From Pseudomonadota bacterium (GTDB lineage Bacteria > Pseudomonadota > Gammaproteobacteria > Burkholderiales > Burkholderiaceae_C), in contig JAEWIF010000049.1 in NCBI GenBank assembly GCA_023387335.1, positions 91,114 to 155,113 on the forward strand: 64,000 bases of DNA. Direction: 5' to 3'. Positions 34,483 to 42,792 of this stretch are shown here, in pieces (the first letter of the stretch is position 1; each line of letters starts with the position of its first letter). Under the pieces are notes generated by a model that ran no database searches, was not told the DNA's origin, and saw nothing but the letters and a program-made list of their open reading frames with translations. The position numbers and the translations under genes are program-made.

Positions 34483-35154
34483 TTACTTGTTGACCGGCGA
34501 CTGCGGGTCCAGCAGCAGCGCCATCACGTGCTGGATCTGCTGCTCGGTCAGGTTGCCCATGTGGCCGGCGCGCGGCATGTTGGAGCAGGCGTTGTAGGCC
34601 TTGGCGTTGTAGATCTTGCCCCAGGTGTATTCCACGATCGGCTTGGCCGCCGCGCTGGAGGGATCGGTGACGCCGCGCAGCTTGCCGTACTGGTACAGGC
34701 TGGGCCCGATCGTGCCGAAGGAGATCTCCTCCTTGCTGATCTGGTGGCAGTTGTAGCAGTTGCCGCCGTTGACCGTGTTGGCCGCGTCGGTCCAGGTCTG
34801 GCCGCGGCCGCTCTGGGCGATCTGCTCGCCCTGCTTCCAGTCGCCCAGGAACTTGCCGCCGGCGGGCCACTTCACGGTCTTGAGGTTGGCTTCCTCGATG
34901 CGCTTGGCGACGGCCGCGTCCAGCGGCTTGCCGGCCACGTCGGCGGCATTGCACAGCCGAAGCGTCTCGTCGATGTCGGTGACGCGCTCGACCTTGGCGA
35001 TGCCCTGGCCGCGGAAGCTGGCCTTGACCAGGTCCTGCGCGGTCTTGTCGAGGTCGGCGCTGGAGGGCAGGGGCGCCAGGCCGGCGCAACCCACCGCCGC
35101 GAGCGCGACCGCCACGGCGCCGAGCGCCAGCCACTTGCGATTGATCTTCTTCAT
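34483..35154 (-). CDS. soxX: Cytochrome c SoxX
   Basis: 223 residues from the ATG at 35154. The leader ends ALAAVGC, a plausible lipobox, so it may be a lipoprotein. One heme motif CYNCH at 133-137; candidate distal Met in NMPRAGHMG. An N-terminal extension (about 30-120) precedes the heme domain and includes a lone Cys (RLCNA). SoxX pairs with SoxA to join thiosulfate to the Cys of SoxY, and takes the two electrons released. It starts 11 bases after soxA. Confidence 0.95.
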   Translation of the reverse strand: MKKINRKWLALGAVAVALAAVGCAGLAPLPSSADLDKTAQDLVKASFRGQGIAKVERVTDIDETLRLCNAADVAGKPLDAAVAKRIEEANLKTVKWPAGGKFLGDWKQGEQIAQSGRGQTWTDAANTVNGGNCYNCHQISKEEISFGTIGPSLYQYGKLRGVTDPSSAAAKPIVEYTWGKIYNAKAYNACSNMPRAGHMGNLTEQQIQHVMALLLDPQSPVNK

Positions 35155-35165
35155 GGGGCGTCCTT

Positions 35166-35978
35166 TCAGCGCTTGATGGAGGGCGCGGCGGATTTCGCGC
35201 CCTTGGCGTTCACGCCCAGGTAGGTGGACAGCGCGGTCAGCGCGTCGCTGCCGAACTCGGGGTACGGGAAGCGCTGCTGGCGGTAGCAGTCGTTCAGGCG
35301 CAGCTGCATGCTCCACATCTGGCCGTTGGACACGCGGTAGGCGGGCCAGGCGGCGAAGCCGACGCCGTCGCCGGAGTTCTTGGTGAGGTTGGGCAGGTCC
35401 TGCAGGCGGATGCGCTTGCCGTCCTCGCCGTGGCACGAAGCGCACGAGAAGTCGTGCGTGCCGCCGCGCATGAAGAACAGGCGCTTGCCCACTTCATAGG
35501 CCACGCGTTCCTGCGGGGCCGATTGCGGCAGGTTGAACGCCATGCCGCGCGACTCGGCGGCGATCCAGGTGGCCAGCGCGGTCACGTTCGCCATCTCGCC
35601 GCGGCCGAACGGCGTCTTGGCGATCTCCTTGCCGTCCAGGCCCTGCAGGCGCTCCATGCAGGTGACCAGGCGCGATTCCAGGTCCTGCACCTTGCCGGTG
35701 TCGGCGAAGTAGCGGGGCAGCTCGACGAAAGTGCCCTTGACCACGCCCGGGCCCTTGCCCAGGTCGCACTGCTCGAGCGACGCGTTCCTGGGACCGCGTT
35801 TCTTCTTCCACAGGTCTTCGCCCTTGGCCTCGAACAGCTCGGCCGGGTTGCCGTCGGCCAGCATGGCCCGGTATTCCTCGATCGACTGCGTGGTCGACTT
35901 GGGGCTCTGCGCCGACGCCAGGCCTGCCGCGAGGCCGGCCACGGCGAGGGCCACCAGGGTCCTCGTCTTCATCTGCAT
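35166..35978 (-). CDS. soxA: Sulfur-transfer cytochrome SoxA (single-heme form)
   Basis: 270 residues; AGAGGAGAC precedes the ATG at 35978. Signal peptide to about LASAQ. The first cytochrome domain has Cys71 and Cys107 in place of a CxxCH, so only the second domain binds heme (CASCH, 179-183). The active-site heme ligand, Cys231 in LRLNDCYRQQR, is the residue that carries persulfide in SoxAX. This monoheme arrangement is known in several bacteria. A terminator-like stem separates it from soxZ upstream. Confidence 0.95.
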   Translation of the reverse strand: MQMKTRTLVALAVAGLAAGLASAQSPKSTTQSIEEYRAMLADGNPAELFEAKGEDLWKKKRGPRNASLEQCDLGKGPGVVKGTFVELPRYFADTGKVQDLESRLVTCMERLQGLDGKEIAKTPFGRGEMANVTALATWIAAESRGMAFNLPQSAPQERVAYEVGKRLFFMRGGTHDFSCASCHGEDGKRIRLQDLPNLTKNSGDGVGFAAWPAYRVSNGQMWSMQLRLNDCYRQQRFPYPEFGSDALTALSTYLGVNAKGAKSAAPSIKR

Positions 35979-36008
35979 GTCTCCTCTTCGATGTTCTTCG
36001 AAAGAAAA

Positions 36009-36034
36009 CGGCCGGCGCCTTCTCGGGCCGGCCG
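36009..36034 (-). terminator. Stem-loop with U-run between soxZ and soxA
   Basis: Arms CGGCCGGC (36009-36016) and GCCGGCCG (36027-36034) around a 10-base loop. In the direction of transcription the stem is followed by TTTTCTTTCG, then the soxA ribosome binding site. It is the second such element in this operon and could set lower expression of soxAXB than of soxYZ. Confidence 0.55.
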
Positions 36035-36040
36035 GAGCCG

Positions 36041-36352
36041 TCAGCTGACGGCGACCTCGTCGGTGCGGGTGTCGCCCCTGTTGTCCTTCCAGGTCACGGC
36101 GATCTTGTCGCCGGCCTTGGCGCCCTTGACGGTGAACTGCAGGAAGGGGTTCTTGGCGACGGCGGGGCCCCATTCGGCGGCCAGCACCTGCTTGCCGTTG
36201 TGGGAGGCCGTGACGTCGGTGATGTGCCAGGCCGGGATGGTCTTGCCGGACGAATCCTTGCGCTGACCGGTTTCCATCTCGTGGCTCATGAGGACGCGCA
36301 CGACGGCGCCGCTGCCCTGGGCCTGTGCGCGGATGCGCATCGGATCTGCCAT
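36041..36352 (-). CDS. soxZ: Sulfur carrier subunit SoxZ
   Basis: 103 residues, normal length. Motifs RIRAQAQGSGAVVRVLMSHE, METGQRKDSSG, IPAWHITDVTAS and GPAVAKNPFLQFTVKGAKAG. An immunoglobulin-like fold without a cofactor or signal peptide; it is exported as a complex with SoxY, whose Tat leader serves both. The pair carries sulfur intermediates through the Sox cycle. Confidence 0.96.
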   Translation of the reverse strand: MADPMRIRAQAQGSGAVVRVLMSHEMETGQRKDSSGKTIPAWHITDVTASHNGKQVLAAEWGPAVAKNPFLQFTVKGAKAGDKIAVTWKDNRGDTRTDEVAVS

Positions 36353-36383
36353 GTTCTTGCTCCTTGTGTTCGTGAAGTCCGCT

Positions 36384-36842
36384 TCAGCCGCCGCAGCCGC
36401 CGAGCGTGACCTTGACTTCCTTCTTGGAGAAGAGGGCCTTGCCGTCGCGCGTGATGGCCACGGCGTACACGTCGGACGACTGGCCCATCTTGGCGCGGGT
36501 GAGGAAGTTGGCGTCGACGGCTTCGCTGACGTCGAACTTCGCCACCAGCGGCGACGGGTTCTTCTCCACCAGCACCAGCAGGTGCTTGACGTTGGGGAGC
36601 GTGGTGGCCACGCCCATCGGCACGACGGCGCCGTTCTCGGCGATGTCGGGCGCGGTCAGCGTGACGTCCTTGCTCTCCGTGGGCGCGCCGCCGCCGTAGG
36701 CCTTGAGCGCTTCGGCCACGGTCTTGGCGTCGAACGCGGCGTTGGTCCAGGCATGCGCCAGCTGCGGGAACAGGCCGCTGGTGGCCAGCAGCCCCGCGAC
36801 CGCGGCGCTGTGCTGGAGGGTCTGTCGACGGGTGGTCTTCAT
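36384..36842 (-). CDS. soxY: Sulfur-carrying protein SoxY
   Basis: 152 residues from the ATG at 36842 (a Met six codons earlier is less likely). Twin-arginine leader TTRRQTLQHSAAVAGLL with cleavage near LAHA|W. The C-terminus ends in G-G-C-G-G, the swinging arm whose Cys carries thiosulfate-derived sulfur. Lies upstream of soxZ with a gap of 31 bases. Confidence 0.96.
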   Translation of the reverse strand: MKTTRRQTLQHSAAVAGLLATSGLFPQLAHAWTNAAFDAKTVAEALKAYGGGAPTESKDVTLTAPDIAENGAVVPMGVATTLPNVKHLLVLVEKNPSPLVAKFDVSEAVDANFLTRAKMGQSSDVYAVAITRDGKALFSKKEVKVTLGGCGG

Positions 36843-36921
36843 TCGGGTCTCCGGAATCAATCAGTGCAGACTAATACAAGCTCGGCGTTGTCGCATGGGG
36901 GATTCCCCGGCGATGAACGTT

Positions 36922-37971
36922 CTATTTCGCGCCGCCCGCGAGCCAGTCGGCGATCTGGCGCGCGCCGGCTTCGTCCAGGGGTTGGGGCGGCATGGGCACG
37001 TTGCCCCACACGCCCGAGCTTCCACCCCGGATTTTGCCTGCAAGGTAGTCGGCTTTTCCGGCGTGGCGTTGCGAAACCTCCGCCCAGCTCGGGCCGACGA
37101 TGCGCTGGCCGGCCGCGTGGCAGGCGGTGCAGTTGTTCTTCTGCAGCAGGGCCAGGGGCGCGGCATCGGCGGGCGCCACGGGCGCGGCGGCTGCCGGCGC
37201 GGCGTTGGCGCCGGCGGCCGCACGCGTGTCCGCGCCGCGCTGCGCGCCCACCAGGCGGTTCTGCTCCGCCAGGTTGCCGTGCGCATTGCGGGCGTGCGCG
37301 GGCAGCACCGAGGCCGCCTTGGTTCCGACGGGGCAGTCCTTCATGCAGATGGAACCCACGACGTCGGGTCGCGCGGCGCCCTTGATCTCCTTGCCCGGCC
37401 ACATCGCGTGGTCGGTGCTCATGCCGTTGCGGTTGGGCAGCCGCTGCTGCACCTGGGCGATGTTGCGGTCGCTCAGCGTGAAGTCGGCCGGCACCACGTC
37501 CGCCAGGTTCAGCATGTAGGCGGTGACGGCGTAGACCTCCTCGGTGCTCAGCGACTTGGGCGCGTTCCACGGCATCGCGCGGTTGATGTAGTCCCACAGC
37601 GTGGATACCGTGGGCACCTTCATCATCGTGGTGCGGCCGGGGTAGTCGGTGCGCTGGAGGTTGGCGACGCGGCCCTTCTCGATGTCGGCCTTCGTCGTGC
37701 CGCCCACGAGCGGGTTGAACACCGAATTGGATTCGCCGAACACGCCGTGGCACGACGCGCACTTGTCGTCCCACACCTGCTGGCCGCGGGCCACGCTGCC
37801 GGAGCCGGGCGGCAGGCCCTGGAAATCGGGGCGCACGTCGATGTCCCAGGCCTTCACCTCGGCGGGCGTGGCATCGCGGCCGACGCCCGGGAACTTCGAC
37901 GGCTGCGCGCCCGCGGCGCAGGCGAACGCCGCCAGCGCCAGCGCGGTCAGCGGCTTAACCCAGCTGGACAT
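36922..37971 (-). CDS. soxD: Diheme cytochrome SoxD of sulfane dehydrogenase
   Basis: 349 residues with a signal peptide to about ACAAGA. First heme motif CASCH at 71-75, second CTACH near 280, joined by an Ala/Pro-rich linker (about 240-270). An additional Cys pair (SICMKDC) lies between the hemes. SoxD accepts six electrons as SoxC oxidises the SoxY-bound sulfane sulfur. It overlaps soxC by 17 bases. Confidence 0.95.
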   Translation of the reverse strand: MSSWVKPLTALALAAFACAAGAQPSKFPGVGRDATPAEVKAWDIDVRPDFQGLPPGSGSVARGQQVWDDKCASCHGVFGESNSVFNPLVGGTTKADIEKGRVANLQRTDYPGRTTMMKVPTVSTLWDYINRAMPWNAPKSLSTEEVYAVTAYMLNLADVVPADFTLSDRNIAQVQQRLPNRNGMSTDHAMWPGKEIKGAARPDVVGSICMKDCPVGTKAASVLPAHARNAHGNLAEQNRLVGAQRGADTRAAAGANAAPAAAAPVAPADAAPLALLQKNNCTACHAAGQRIVGPSWAEVSQRHAGKADYLAGKIRGGSSGVWGNVPMPPQPLDEAGARQIADWLAGGAK

Positions 37972-39289
37972 TCTTCACCTCGCCGCTTTCCTCGACGCGC
38001 CACGACTGGATCGCGTTGTTGTGGTAGATCGAGCGCGTGCCGCGCACGGCGCGCAGCTGCGGATAGCTCGGTTGCACGTAGCCGGTCTCGTCGCGCGCGC
38101 GGCTCTGGATGATGGCCGGCTTGCCGTCCCACACCCAGTCGGCCGAGAACCGCGTGAGGCACTTGCTCATCACCGGGTCCTGCAGGCGGGCGGGGCGCCA
38201 GTTGCGCCCGCCGTCGACGGACACGTCCACGCCCTTGACCTTGCCGCGGCCCGACCACGCCAGGCCGGTGATGCTGTAGAAGCCCTTGTCCAGCAGCACC
38301 TGGCCGCCCGAAGGCGTGGTGACCACGCTCTTGCATTCCTGGATGCTGGTGTACTGGCGGTGCGTGCCGTCGGGCATCAGGTCCACGTAGTGCACCGATT
38401 CGTCCTTGGCGGCCCAGGGCTGGTCGCCCACCTCCACGCGGCGCAGGTACTTGATCCAGCTGACGCCCTGCACGCCGGGCACCACCAGCCGCAGCGGGTA
38501 GCCGTTCTCGGGCCGCAGCATCTCGCCGTTCTGGCCGTACGCGAGCAGCACCTCGCCGGACCGCACCAGGTCCATCGGGATGGTGCGCGTCATCGAGGAG
38601 CCGTCGCCGCCCTCGGCCAGCACGAATCGGCCCTTGCCCAGGTCGGCGCCGGCCATCTCCAGCACGGTGATCAGCGGCACGCCGGTGAACTCGCTGCACG
38701 ACAGCATGCCGTGCGTGTACTGGCAGGTGGGCACGGCCACGTTGCCCCATTCCATGCCGGTGTTGGCGCCGCACTCGATGAAATGGAAGCGCGACACCGA
38801 GGGCAGGCGCATCAGCTCGTCCATGGTGAAGACCTTGGGCTTCTTCACCATGCCGTTGACCATGAAGCGGTGCTTCGAAGGATCGATGTCCCACCAGCCC
38901 TGGTGGTGGCGCTCGAAATGCAGGCCGCTGGGCGTGACGATGCCGAACAGCGACTGCAGCGGCGCGAACGACACCGAGGCCTGCTTCGTCTGCGTCAGGC
39001 CGGGGCTCTGGCGGCGCTGCACGTTGGCCTCGTACTTCGAGGGCTTGCCGTAGCCGTCGGTGACCACGGGCTGGCCCAGGCCGCGCGTGTGCTCGGGCAG
39101 CTCGAGGATGTTGCGGTCGCCCTGCGGCGGGGTCTGCGCCAGCGCCGCGCCGGCGGTGCCGGCGGCCGCGGCGGCGAAAGCGCCGCGCAGGAAGTCGCGC
39201 CGTCCCTGGCGCGCCTCGGCGGCGGCTTGGCGGATGCCCTCGGCATCCAGGAAGTTCTCGGGCGCCTTGCGCACGCGGCCGGTGTCCAT
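37955..39289 (-). CDS. soxC: Molybdenum sulfane dehydrogenase subunit SoxC
   Basis: 444 residues, sulfite-oxidase family. Tat leader with GRRDFLRGAFAAAAAG. Mo-Cys in FHFIECGANTGMEWG; the dimerisation domain follows from about 310 (WSGRGKVKGVDVSVDGGRNW). With SoxD it oxidises sulfane sulfur on SoxY. Presence of soxCD predicts complete oxidation of thiosulfate to sulfate without stored sulfur globules. A SoxR-type dyad (39307-39326) lies 18 bases upstream of its ATG. Confidence 0.96.
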   Translation of the reverse strand: MDTGRVRKAPENFLDAEGIRQAAAEARQGRRDFLRGAFAAAAAGTAGAALAQTPPQGDRNILELPEHTRGLGQPVVTDGYGKPSKYEANVQRRQSPGLTQTKQASVSFAPLQSLFGIVTPSGLHFERHHQGWWDIDPSKHRFMVNGMVKKPKVFTMDELMRLPSVSRFHFIECGANTGMEWGNVAVPTCQYTHGMLSCSEFTGVPLITVLEMAGADLGKGRFVLAEGGDGSSMTRTIPMDLVRSGEVLLAYGQNGEMLRPENGYPLRLVVPGVQGVSWIKYLRRVEVGDQPWAAKDESVHYVDLMPDGTHRQYTSIQECKSVVTTPSGGQVLLDKGFYSITGLAWSGRGKVKGVDVSVDGGRNWRPARLQDPVMSKCLTRFSADWVWDGKPAIIQSRARDETGYVQPSYPQLRAVRGTRSIYHNNAIQSWRVEESGEVKNVQLG

Positions 39290-39306
39290 CTTGTTTTTGG
39301 ATCGCT

Positions 39307-39326
39307 ATATTCGGATTCACAAATAT
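39307..39326. promoter_or_regulatory. Putative SoxR operator in front of soxC
   Basis: ATATTCG-GATTCA-CAAATAT: seven-base arms with one mismatch around 6 bases, in an AT-rich island within GC-rich DNA. The same layout occurs upstream of dsrE-soxR (41572-41591). It lies 18-37 bases before the soxC ATG, where a repressor would block initiation. Confidence 0.6.
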
Positions 39327-39362
39327 ATCGCGCCCGAGCGCACCGCGGGCTGGGGTTTTCGC

Positions 39363-39812
39363 CTAGGAGACGCTCTTGAGCGCGGCCTGCAGCCGCTGCT
39401 CGAGATAAGCGCCGTAGTAGTCGGGGATCGACGCGCCCACCAACCGCTCGGCGACTTCGCGCCCGCCCCGGCCGAAGAACAGCACCGTCGGCGCGACCGT
39501 CACCTTCCAGGCGCGCAGCTGCTGGTCGTGCGTGGTGGCCTGCCCATCGAAGCCTGCGAGCGCGGCCGCGCTCGCCATGTCGACCTGCACGACGGGCTGG
39601 CCGCTCTCGGCGAGCAGCGGGGCGAGATGGTGGTCGCGCACGCGCCGGCAGAACGGGCAGCCGTCCAGGCTGGCCATCACCAGCAGCGGTCGGCCGCGCT
39701 GGAGCGACAGCGCCAGCTCGTCCGGCAAGGAGCGCGACGACGGCAGCGTGGCCGCGCGCGCTTCCACGACGCAGGCCAGCGCCGGAAGAGCCAGCAGCGT
39801 GCGGCGCCGCAT
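39363..39812 (-). CDS. soxW: Periplasmic thioredoxin-fold protein SoxW
   Basis: 149 residues. Signal peptide to about VEARA. Thioredoxin-like domain with active site DGCPFCRRV (C-P-F-C) and cis-Pro in VTVAPTVLFFG. SoxW homologues reduce components of the Sox system and are kept reduced by SoxV/CcdA-type proteins; no soxV is in the window. Two bases separate it from soxH upstream. Confidence 0.85.
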   Translation of the reverse strand: MRRRTLLALPALACVVEARAATLPSSRSLPDELALSLQRGRPLLVMASLDGCPFCRRVRDHHLAPLLAESGQPVVQVDMASAAALAGFDGQATTHDQQLRAWKVTVAPTVLFFGRGGREVAERLVGASIPDYYGAYLEQRLQAALKSVS

Positions 39813-39814
39813 GC

Positions 39815-40759
39815 TCAGTCCTTCTCCTGCTCCATCAGCAGGTAGGTGTTGTAGGCGTTCATGCGGTTGGCCGCCTGGAACAGCGGCAGGTGCTCGAAGC
39901 GGCTCCAGTCGGCCGCGCGGTAGGCGTCCTCCCAGGGCTCGAGGTTCTTCGCGGCCTCGCCCATCACCCGGCGCAGGTGCACGAGGTAGTCGCGCGTGAG
40001 CTGCAGGTCGGCGCGCGCCTCGCGCGTCAGTGCGCCGTGGCCGGGCACGAGCACGTCGGCGCCCAGTTCCAGGATCTGGTCCAGCGCACCGATCCAGCGC
40101 CGGCTGTCCGCCTGCCCCACGAACGGGATGCGGCCGCGGAACACCAGGTCGCCGGCGAACAGCACCTTCTCGCGCGGCAGCCAGATCACCAGGTCTTCCG
40201 CCGTGTGCGAGGGCCCGACCGGCAGGATGCGCAGCTGCGTGCCGCCGACCGTCAGTTCGCGCGGGCCGTCCAGCCATTCGTCGGGCGTCACCAGTTGCGT
40301 CTTCTCGTCGATCCAGGGCGCGAGCTCGGTGCGCGAGGCCTGCAGCCGCAGCCGCGCCGTGTCGGAGGCCAGGTAGTCGCGCGCGCCCTTGTGCGCGATC
40401 ACCTTCGCGCCCGCGGCCTTGAACACCTGCAGGCCGTAGACGTGGTCGGCGTGGTAGTGCGTGAGGATCACGTGCGTGACGGGCAGCGGCGTGATCCTGC
40501 GGATCTCCGCCATCAGCCGCTGCGCCAGCGCGGGCGAGCCCAGCGCATCGATCACCACCACGCCGGCCGGCGTGACCACGAAGCCGGCGTTGGAGATGAA
40601 GTTCTGGTTGGCGGGCGAGCCCAGCGCGGACACGCCCTGCACGAACCACGCGGAAGGCGACACCTGCTGCGGCGCCATCGCGGGCGCCTGCGCCCACGCG
40701 GACTGGAAGGCGAACGCCAGCGACAGCAGCAGGGCCCGGCCCCGGAACGGCAAATGCAT
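39815..40759 (-). CDS. soxH: Metallo-beta-lactamase-fold hydrolase, SoxH-like
   Basis: 314 residues with a signal peptide to about SAWA|Q. Metal motifs: THVILTHYHADHVYGLQVF (H-x-H-x-D-H), later GPSHTAED, LFAGDLVF and LVPGHGAL. Homologues are found in sox operons (SoxH) and in quinoprotein gene sets. The substrate is not established and SoxH is not essential for thiosulfate oxidation in the known systems. It follows soxR by 11 bases. Confidence 0.85.
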   Translation of the reverse strand: MHLPFRGRALLLSLAFAFQSAWAQAPAMAPQQVSPSAWFVQGVSALGSPANQNFISNAGFVVTPAGVVVIDALGSPALAQRLMAEIRRITPLPVTHVILTHYHADHVYGLQVFKAAGAKVIAHKGARDYLASDTARLRLQASRTELAPWIDEKTQLVTPDEWLDGPRELTVGGTQLRILPVGPSHTAEDLVIWLPREKVLFAGDLVFRGRIPFVGQADSRRWIGALDQILELGADVLVPGHGALTREARADLQLTRDYLVHLRRVMGEAAKNLEPWEDAYRAADWSRFEHLPLFQAANRMNAYNTYLLMEQEKD

Positions 40760-40770
40760 GGGCCGCCCCC

Positions 40771-41115
40771 TCAGCGCGCCACGTCGGCTTCGATGGCGAT
40801 CTGCGTGCAGACCGCGCGGCACAGCGTGACCACGCGGTCGTTGACGATGCGGTAGTAGATCTGCACGCCCTCGCGCCGCTTGCCCAGCACGCCCGCCTGG
40901 TACAGCGTGTTCAGGTGCTGCGACATGTTGGGCTGGGTGGTGTCGATCTCGGCCAGCAGCTCGCTGACGTTCTTCTCGCCGTTGCACAGGCTGCTGATGA
41001 TCTTCAGCCGCATCGGCGAGGACATCACGCGGAAGACTTCCGCGGCCATCTCGAACACATCGTCGGACTCGACGACGGCGGCTTCCTTGCTGCGCGAGCG
41101 GGCGGCGACGGCCAT
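40771..41115 (-). CDS. soxR: ArsR/SmtB-family repressor SoxR
   Basis: 114 residues. Winged helix with recognition region DTTQPNMSQHLNTLYQAGVL. Cysteines at 44 (end of the helix, ISSLCNGE), 99 and 103 (LCRAVC); Cys44 plus one of the C-terminal pair correspond to the redox pair of the SqrR/BigR/SoxR group, which forms di-, tri- or tetrasulfide bridges when reactive sulfur is present. This SoxR is unrelated to the E. coli superoxide sensor. It should repress the sox genes until persulfides appear; two dyads fit as operators. Confidence 0.9.
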   Translation of the reverse strand: MAVAARSRSKEAAVVESDDVFEMAAEVFRVMSSPMRLKIISSLCNGEKNVSELLAEIDTTQPNMSQHLNTLYQAGVLGKRREGVQIYYRIVNDRVVTLCRAVCTQIAIEADVAR

Positions 41116-41131
41116 GGTGCGGACCTCGGGT

Positions 41132-41554
41132 TCAGGGCTTGATGTAGGCGTACTGCTCGCGCGTCTGCAGCTGCGCGATGCGCACCACGCCGGAAGGCGT
41201 GAAGTCCGCGTCCATGATGAACTTGTCCTTGGAGATGTTGCGCGTGCGCAGGGTGATCTCGCAGACCTCGAACCTCACGCCGCGCGCCTTGAGCGCGCTC
41301 ACCAGCGAGGCGTAGTCGATGTTCGGGTTCTTCTTGTCGCGCGCGCCTTCCATCAGCATGTCGATGCCGGCGGCGTGCGTGACCACCACGATCTTCGTGT
41401 CCGGCGCCACGTCCAGGTGGTTGCGGATGTTGCGCAGCCCCTTGGTGGCCTGGGCGTCGGTGTCGTCGAAGTGGTAGACCACCTTGTCCTGGGCGAAGGC
41501 GCCGAACGAGGCGAAAGCCAGCAGCAGGACGAGGTAGCGGGCGAATTGGCGCAT
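41132..41554 (-). CDS. Periplasmic DsrE/F-like protein
   Basis: 140 residues with a signal peptide to about GAFA|Q. DsrE-like alpha/beta fold: KVVYHFDDTDAQATKGLRNI, KIVVVTHAAGIDMLM and ARGVRFEVCEITLRTRNI, with a single Cys (FEVC) at the place where DsrE-type sulfurtransferases carry the active Cys. First gene of the dsrE-soxR-soxH-soxW operon. A role in periplasmic sulfur transfer or binding is likely from fold and context. Confidence 0.85.
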   Translation of the reverse strand: MRQFARYLVLLLAFASFGAFAQDKVVYHFDDTDAQATKGLRNIRNHLDVAPDTKIVVVTHAAGIDMLMEGARDKKNPNIDYASLVSALKARGVRFEVCEITLRTRNISKDKFIMDADFTPSGVVRIAQLQTREQYAYIKP

Positions 41555-41571
41555 GGGCGAGGGCTCCGGAT

Positions 41572-41591
41572 GTATTGCTCGCGGGCAATAT
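41572..41591. promoter_or_regulatory. Putative SoxR operator in front of the dsrE-soxR operon
   Basis: Read on the transcribed strand: ATATTGC-CCGCGA-GCAATAC, a dyad with six perfect inner bases per arm (TATTGC/GCAATA) and a 6-base spacer. It begins 18 bases before the dsrE ATG. Spacing, arm length and distance to the start codon match the site at 39307-39326. Confidence 0.65.
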
Positions 41592-41633
41592 AAGCGAAGT
41601 CCCGGTCCGGCCGCGCCGGGGTTTGTCCTGTCC

Positions 41634-42746
41634 TCAGGCGCGCTCCAGGCGCCACATCTGGTAGTTCACCCCCGCAACCGCCCCGCCGATCATCGACGCC
41701 GCGGCCACGAAGCTGGTCAGGCTCAGCGTCGACACGCCCGTGACTCCCTGCCCGATGCTGCAGCCCAGGGCCGTGACGCCGCCCACGCCCATCAGCACGG
41801 CGCCGACGAGGTGGTGGCCCAGGTCCGAGGTGCCGCCGAAGCCTTCCCAGCGGAAGCTGCGGCCCACCAGCGCCATCGCGGCCGACCCGCACAGCACGCC
41901 GGCGACGGCGACGATGCCCACCGTGAGCCGCTTGCTCGCGTCGCTGAAGAACATCAGCCAGTCCAGCACGAAGCCGGTGGGCGCGACGAAGCTCAGGCCC
42001 TCGGCGCGGGTGGAGTTGGTGGCGATCCAGACTTCCTCCAGCGTCTGCGGATGCTCGGCGACATGGCCGAGGCGGCCGGTGATCCAGAACATCGCCAGCA
42101 CCAGCAGGCCGACGCCCAGGCCCGCGGCCAGGTTGACCGGGCGCCAGGCCTCGCGCGAGGACAGCGCCCACAGCAGCAGTGCTCCGCCGATCGCGCCGCC
42201 CGCGACCAGCGCGGCGACGCCCGGCGACAGCCCGGCCGCTCGCGCGAGCAAGCCGGCCAGGTCCGCGTTGCCCGCGAACTCCGGCCCGACGCGATCGACC
42301 GTGTTCACCCGCAGCACCGCGGTGATGCCCTTGAGCGTGGCGAAGGCCGCGATGCCGGTGACGATGGCAACCACCAGCGACTTGAGGTTGCCCGCGCCCG
42401 CGCGCACCAGCGTCTTGCTGACGCAGCCCGAGGCCAGGACCATGCCGAAGCCGAACAGCGCGCCGCCGACCAGAGCGGACAACCAGATCCAGCGCGTGGA
42501 GGCGTAGAGCGTCTGCGGCGCCGTCACCCAGCCGAGCGCGGACAAGGCGGCGAAGCCGAGCATGGCGGTGGCGGAGGCCAGCGCCCACTGGCGCAGGCGC
42601 GTGGAATCGCCCATGGCGACGACATCGCTCACGGCGCCCATGGTGCAGAAGCCCGTGCGCTGCACCAGCGCGCCGAACGCGAACGAAACGAGGAACGAGG
42701 CCCAGAGGACCTGCTGGCCGAGGCGGGCCAGCTCTTCAACGGTCAT
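41634..42746 (-). CDS. soxT: YeeE/YedE (SoxT/TsuA-type) sulfur-compound transporter
   Basis: 370 residues, about nine or ten membrane helices, two-fold internal repeat. Conserved Cys motifs: TGFCTMGAVSD, GMVLASGCVSKTLVRAGAGN and TALGCSIGQGVTGVS. E. coli TsuA uses such cysteines to pass thiosulfate through the membrane. Members next to sox genes are named SoxT and are thought to move thiosulfate or a signal sulfur species. It is transcribed towards dsrE, with 79 bases between. Confidence 0.88.
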   Translation of the reverse strand: MTVEELARLGQQVLWASFLVSFAFGALVQRTGFCTMGAVSDVVAMGDSTRLRQWALASATAMLGFAALSALGWVTAPQTLYASTRWIWLSALVGGALFGFGMVLASGCVSKTLVRAGAGNLKSLVVAIVTGIAAFATLKGITAVLRVNTVDRVGPEFAGNADLAGLLARAAGLSPGVAALVAGGAIGGALLLWALSSREAWRPVNLAAGLGVGLLVLAMFWITGRLGHVAEHPQTLEEVWIATNSTRAEGLSFVAPTGFVLDWLMFFSDASKRLTVGIVAVAGVLCGSAAMALVGRSFRWEGFGGTSDLGHHLVGAVLMGVGGVTALGCSIGQGVTGVSTLSLTSFVAAASMIGGAVAGVNYQMWRLERA

Positions 42747-42792
42747 CGGCCGATTCTAGGCAGCGCCTGCGCGCGCCGCCCGCGGCGGGCCT

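Noticed and set aside
40771..41115. SoxR read as the superoxide sensor of the MerR family
   Set aside because: The sequence is an ArsR-type winged helix with persulfide-sensing cysteines and lies in a sox (sulfur oxidation) operon.
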